DNA from: Armillaria gallica
Taxonomy: Eukaryota > Basidiomycota > Agaricomycetes > Agaricales > Physalacriaceae
Length of the DNA: 64,000 nt
Assembly (NCBI GenBank): GCA_037576215.1
Contig: JBANDB010000004.1
Location: forward strand, 4,154,001 to 4,218,000
Direction of reading: 5' to 3'
The notes under the pieces were generated by a model. That model saw only the letters and a list, made by a program, of their open reading frames with translations, searched no databases and was not told the origin of the DNA. The translations under genes and the position numbers were made by a program. Of the stretch, positions 59,269 to 64,000 are shown piece after piece. How positions within the stretch are numbered: the stretch's first letter is position 1; each line of letters begins with the position of its first letter.

Positions 59269-59496
59269 GTATCATGCTGTATCAGTTGTATTGTCCAATA
59301 TCCATTGTCCAGTATCTATTGTTCAGTATAAGCTTCTATCACCCAGCAACATTTATCATTGTTACCAGTGACTCTGCTCAACAGATACAGGCCAAAAACA
59401 AGGAAGCCACGTGTATCAATCGACAAGTAAATCATTTCTATCACAGTCCAAGTAACTCGTTTCTATTACACGAAGTCTAAGTTACGCCCTTCAGCC

Positions 59497-60555
59497 ATGT
59501 CCACCAGCTCTCAGAATTTGACCACCAGCTCCCAAATATTGTCTGTCAGTTCACAGACCACACCCAGTATGCCTAGTCCCACAGGTGATGCACTGGTCAC
59601 GTTTATTGAACATCTTCTGTTTAATGGTGTGAGCTCCTTCTGTGTGTTTTTCTGTCTGTTCAGCTTCTCTCACCATTGTAATGCTAGCGCACTTGCCAGC
59701 AGCTGGGTTTTCTTTTAGCTCTATTCATCAATATGACATGCAAGATTTAGCGACAGTAATAACTGGTTACTTGATGATAGCTGCAGGGCCAGAGTTGATA
59801 TTAAAGACCATAGCAATAGTAGAGGCACAGTTAATGGAGGTTCTTTCTGTAGGTCTCTTCTACTGGACATCCACTCCCGCTCTCATTACTTTAGGACCAA
59901 GCCCACACCTGGTCAAGATTATTCCTCCACCAAGTGGTCGAAGCCAGCCAAGCTGCCAGGTGGCATGCAGTCTGGTACCCCATTAGCAACACCAGCTTCA
60001 TCAACAGTGTCCTGTCTGTGATACAGTCAAGTTCTGCTACCGGTCATCCACCAGTACCCCTCTTGATCCAGACCCTCCTCAACACAACCCACATAGTTTG
60101 TGTCGCCACACCCCCACTCCCTGCAGACTACCCGCTTGCTGCCCCCATCCTGGCACACTGCCTCATTGAATGGGCAAGGCTTCATGAGATAGGCAGAGCA
60201 GGCAGATGTACTATCCAAAAAAATATCTTATGAAACCACAGACAACTTGATCCTGAACCTGTCCAATAACCTGTCCAATCCATTGTCATCGATCATGGCT
60301 CTCCTGTTAGTCAACGCCCCTCCTGATCACAATCTAGAGAAAAGGGTTGCACTAGACTACAAGTTTTGCACTCTGCTAGAACACAACATGTCCAGAGATG
60401 AGCTCGTGACAATGGACAGAAAAGCTGTATCAAACACTCTCCTTCAGGCATTGTCAGTTTATGTTTCCTTGTTCTCTTCTCCACTCAAGCGCTGTACTGA
60501 TTCTGAACACAGTAACCTGTTGATGACTCTCAGCATGGGTCATGAACAGTGGTGA
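59497..60555 (+). CDS. Unrecognised spliced gene next to the Helitron
   Basis: ATG at 59497 opens a Ser/Thr-rich start (MSTSSQNLTTSSQILSVSSQ). A 37-nt intron at 59627-59663 (GTGTGA...TTCAG) joins LLFN to ASLTIVMLAHLPAAGFSF. A 46-nt intron at 59849-59894 (GTAGGT...CTTTAG) joins in phase to DQAHTWSRLFLHQVVEASQA, followed by RWHAVWYPISNTSFINSVLS. A frame change or undetected joint near 60190 leads to ADVLSKKISYETTDNLIL and a last segment ending in MGHEQW, stop 60553-60555. Several helices are moderately hydrophobic but none is clearly transmembrane. No family recognised. It could be an independent gene or cargo at the 5' side of the Helitron; the Helitron's own 5' end cannot be placed. Confidence 0.5.
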
Positions 60556-60705
60556 TGGCATGAATAAGACATGTTAACAGACCCTTCTCCTGTACTGATT
60601 GATCAAAGATTGATCGCAAAGAATGTGATTGTGCTGTGATTGTGCTGTGAAGAAACATAGGTCTACCGGTGTATAGAATTTACTGTGAGAGTGCTATTAC
60701 TAGTG

Positions 60706-60713
60706 TATAAAAG
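60706..60713 (+). promoter_or_regulatory. TATA box of the Helitron Rep gene
   Basis: TATAAAAG about 70 bp upstream of the chosen ATG (60780), leaving room for a start site near 60736-60740 and a short 5' leader. Just upstream, at about 60630-60650, GATTGTGCTGT is repeated twice in tandem. Confidence 0.5.
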
Positions 60714-60779
60714 GTGGGCCTTTGTCAATGTGTGCATGCTTTAAGTAGCATACCCAGTCCTCTTCAAACATCTGTTACT

Positions 60780-63700
60780 ATGAAAGTCAGAAGCAGGGGT
60801 ATTACATTCTATGATGGATCATCTATGGAAAAGGAGCTCTGCTTCTTCACTGTTGCTCAACTTTCAAAACTTGTTGTGATGTTTGTTCATGTCTGGAGTA
60901 CAGAGAAACGCACCAGGTCAGTGCTGTTAACATACATTGCTTTGCACCAGTCAGATATACAAGACAAAATCAGGGCTGTGGCCATCCTGGAATCAGCAAA
61001 AGGTAAAAAGAGAAAAAATCCTGAAGATACCAGTGCAGATGGAGCAAGACAAAAACGGTGGCGGTTAGATACAGTCAGAATCATAGATCAATTGAATGAT
61101 ATATCGACAAACATCAATCCCAGGTCAGTCACGATGTTAGGCACCATAGCCCTGATATGTTATAAACTTCTTGACAGTGATAACTCTGACAGCCAAGCAC
61201 ACAGCACTGTGCACGAACTTATAAATGGTCTCTTCTTTACAGATGCCAGCACAGAAAGGAGAAAGCAATGTATTCAGCAGTATATTACCAAGACGTCAAA
61301 TGTGGCACTTTTGCAAGGAGTGTACATAGTTTGTGCTAGACTTATGTTTCTGTCTAGTATGAAAAAAAAACACATTGACGACCTGATGTCTTTGCACCTC
61401 CTTGTCCCAATGCACCCACACTCAAAACATGTTTTGTTCAATGGTTTGCTGTTGCATGAAAGTGCTGTCGTAGATGGCTCTGGCTATGTCTGCTCTGAGT
61501 GCTTGCACTGCTTAGAGGCATGGAGAGTGCCCTGCTTGGCACTGGCAAACAACATGTGGATAGGACAAGTTCTGCTGGAGCTATCAATATTGTCTTTGGC
61601 AGAGCGAATATTAGTAGTGAGGTATTTACCATGCATATATCTTGTCAAGATGTATCCCAAATCGGAGCACGCCAAACATTGGCTAGACAGCGATGCTATG
61701 TATATGGGTTTGAATGGCAATATCTCCATGTTTCCATTGAATGCAAGTCATATTGCCGGGCTTGTCTTGGCCATAGTACTGCCTTCTCAGGCATGGGTAC
61801 TCGCAGCTGTGATAGGAATAATGTTTGTCAGTCCAAGGGGCATCAAAATAAGAGAGTTACCAAAATTGTTCCATGTTCAAAGGGCACACGTATATGACGT
61901 GCTGCAATGGCTTAAAAACAATAACCCTTTGTATCAAGATGTCATTATTTCTGACAATACATTGTCACAGCTACCTGAAGAGGGAGTGCCAGATGAGCTA
62001 TTATCCACTGTTCGAACATCTAACGATGTTATGGGACTATCCGCAGAACAAGATAGCTATGTGCCTGATCAAGATGGATGGAATTCACTAGGTACGCCTA
62101 GAGTTTGTTTTCTTGTGATCCCAAGTACTCATCACAATACAACTCTGATTAATTTGTTAGCAAATGAAAGGGGTTTTGTATCAGTTGTAGGAAGCGAGAC
62201 ATGGCCAGATCCAATGACAGAACCAGGTAACTATTGCTCCCATCCAATAACACTAAACACTAATACTCTGCAGACACTTTTCTTCTGCATTCGAACAGTA
62301 TAATAGATGCAAATGGCGATGATATCACAGATACAGACATCATGGTGCATGCCTTGGCAAACCTTGGTGGCACTGAAGCAGCAAGCAGGCTTCCACCTGA
62401 AGATAAATATTTTATCAGGAGAGGCAGCGCCTTTATAAACAAATATGCAAGGATAAACATAGAGACCAGTGAACAAATGAACGGAGGTCTTGGAAATCCT
62501 AATCATTTATTGGGTGTCTTTTCCTGGTTATTCCCTTATGGCTGCGGTGGCTTCGAAGTCAATCAAAAATGCAATGTACCTTATGAGGTCCATGCAAGAT
62601 GGGCACTATGCTATGTAGATCATTGATTTCATAGGGATTACCATTTCATTTTTCAGGTGTATGATGTAATGCATAAACGAAAAATATGCAGGTCTGCTTG
62701 CCTACAAATTAAGCAGTCTAGTTTCCTTCATCATCGAGCAGCTATAATGACCATTACACCTGACATCTTAAAGAAAGTGAGTGAAGAGGAAGCTAGCCAC
62801 CAACCCTTCTCGCATCCTGGTGTCTGTGCGCTTCATAAGCAGCTTTCTGCTGTGTGAGTACATGTTCCAGGAACAGACAAATCCAGAAGAAGTATCCGAT
62901 CGAAGATTTGGAGCACTAATCTGGTATTCAACCCTCCTAATCTGTGGATAACTATCAATTCTTTGGACACTCATGATCCTGTTGCACAAGTTCTAGTGGG
63001 GGAGAATATAGATCTTGATAACTTTGTTAACACTGCAGGTCCAAATGCTCAGACAAGAGGCTGCAACATGGCATCAGACCTGTTCGCCGCTACACAGTAT
63101 TTCCATATTGTTATCAATGCTGTTTTACAGGAATTGTTCGGCATAAAAGGCATAACATCGGGAGCACCCGTGTCGAGAAAAAAAGGGATTTTTGGATTTG
63201 TCAACACTTACATTGGCGCCATGGAATCTCAGGGCAGAGGAACCCTTCATCTGCATGTTTTACTGTGGCTGAAGGAAGTGCCTTCCTCTCAGATTATGGT
63301 AGAAGCGTTGCTGTCTGCCGCCTTCAGAGAGAAGATGAAGATGTTTATCAGATCCAATATAACAGCAGACATTGATAGTGCATGTTCAGACAACATCGAA
63401 AACATGAGGAAAGGCACAGCAGTATCTTATGCGAGGCTGTTTCATCCTTTGGAGCCAAACTACGAAGTCAAAAGAAAAGCAAGGCTAACAACAGTTGCGT
63501 GTACTATCCAGTATCATCTATGTTCGATGACCATATGCATAAAAAAAAACAAAGAAGGCAGGCCTGCATGTAAGAGAAGAGCGCCGTTCCCTATGTCTTC
63601 AGATGCATGGGTTCTTTCAACTGGTGAATGGAGTCCCAAATGACTTTCACCTAAAATGGTTGCATGGTGTCTGGATTTGTTAAAATGTCTGAAGAGCAAT

Positions 63701-64000
63701 CAAGATATTAAAATCATCACAAACACTGTCGACACCAAAGACATTACTTGGTATATTACAAATTACACAACAAAAAAACAGGCACTGACATGGAACATGT
63801 CTGCAACATTGGCATGCACACTTGCGTTCGAGATGGAGGTGGATAGTAAAACAATGGAATGTCGGGATCTTGGGAAGAAGTTGGTCCAGAAGTTTTCACA
63901 TGCAATGAACAAAGACCAAGAGTTTAGCATCTGTGAAGCAATATCCCATGTAACAGGATGGGGAGACTGCTTCATTTCTCATCACTTTGTCCTGGTGTAC
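60780..64000 (+). pseudogene. Helitron Rep/helicase gene, 5' part, with three TGA codons
   Basis: ATG at 60780 (MKVRSRGITFYDGSSMEKEL) follows a well-placed TATA box; the frame is open further upstream without ATG. A DUF6570-like region holds CSECLHCLEAWRVPCLALAN and ELSILSLAERILVVRYLPC (about 61480-61650). A 47-nt intron at 62227-62273 (GTAACT...CTGCAG) restores the frame as TFLLHSNSIIDANGDD. The Helitron_like_N region (HFIFQVYDVMHKRKICRSAC; NPPNLWITINSLDTHDPVAQ) leads to the HUH nuclease motif GRGTLHLHVLLWL (H at 63248-63250 and 63254-63256) and the two-tyrosine motif YITNYTTKK (Tyr at 63752-63754 and 63764-63766). TGA at 62624-62626, 62855-62857 and 63641-63643 all lie in the same frame at likely Arg positions. 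The helicase part is outside the window. Rep nicks and transfers one DNA strand in rolling-circle transposition. Confidence 0.92.

Larger units (their letters stand above)
60706..64000 (+). mobile_element. Helitron, 5' part (runs off the window)
   Basis: Identified by its Rep/helicase gene. The 3' end (CTRR and hairpin) lies beyond 64000 and the 5' TC end cannot be identified; the start given here is only the promoter of the Rep gene. Four in-frame or near-frame features (one intron, three TGA codons) show that this copy is decayed. Confidence 0.85.

Noticed and set aside
1..64000. Repeated in-frame TGA at Arg positions could mean TGA recoding
   Set aside because: No nuclear code reading TGA as Arg is known, intact relatives within the window use ordinary Arg codons at these sites, and other stops (TAG, TAA) occur too. 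CpG deamination explains it.

Overview
The window is nuclear DNA of a filamentous basidiomycete, most likely an Agaricomycete (mushroom-forming fungus). The evidence is short GT-AG introns of about 37-60 nt, large Ty3/gypsy chromoviruses, a Helitron with an N-terminal DUF6570-like region, and several protein families that are multi-copy in mushroom genomes: F-box-like/LRR proteins, JmjC-like proteins and KOW (Spt5-like) proteins. It reads as an accessory, repeat-rich region. Almost every recognisable gene carries at least one in-frame stop, most often TGA where an Arg CGA codon is expected.

Layout. 1-3.8 kb: decayed Ty3/gypsy pol entering from the left (+). 6.6-7.4 kb: small unrecognised gene (-). 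11.1-12.7 kb: classical F-box-like gene with one TGA (-). 13.8-14.9 kb: unrecognised spliced gene with a GC-AG intron (+). 15.7-26.0 kb: an unrecognised minus-strand gene split by a complete 8.4 kb LTR retrotransposon (element 1, 16765-25202, 5-bp target duplication GTAGC). 26.4-28.0 kb: unrecognised spliced gene (+). 29.6-30.7 kb: JmjC-like gene (-). 31.5-33.6 kb: decayed gene with membrane segments and a charged tail (-). 34.2-36.2 kb: KOW/Spt5-like gene (+). 37-43.6 kb: tandem cluster of F-box-like/LRR paralogues. 44.6-47.3 kb: decayed large uncharacterised gene (+). 47.5-57.1 kb: another F-box-like paralogue split in frame by a second complete retrotransposon (element 2, 48479-56866, target duplication TCTAG). 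58.1-59.3 kb: another LRR-type paralogue (+). 59.5-60.6 kb: unrecognised spliced gene (+). 60.7-64 kb: the 5' two-thirds of a Helitron Rep/helicase gene leaving the window (+).

The most interesting part is the pair of related but diverged LTR elements. Both are Tf1/sushi-type chromoviruses (chromodomain after integrase). Their primer-binding sites do not match a tRNA; each is complementary to a segment inside its own LTR, about 30 bp downstream of a TATA box. The sequences differ between the elements (13 nt and 12 nt) while the complementarity is kept, which points to self-priming. Both also carry a second reading frame (ORF1) that starts at the first ATG after the primer-binding site, begins with a membrane anchor, and overlaps the start of gag in the +1 frame for about 590-725 nt. 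A 13-codon block of ORF1 is conserved in a way that favours the ORF1 frame over gag. Gag and pol are joined by a conserved -1 overlap with an A-AAA-G slip site exactly 18 nt before the gag stop. Together these features describe a retrotransposon architecture (membrane-anchored accessory protein, overlapping gag, -1 shifted pol, self-priming) that I do not recognise as a described whole.
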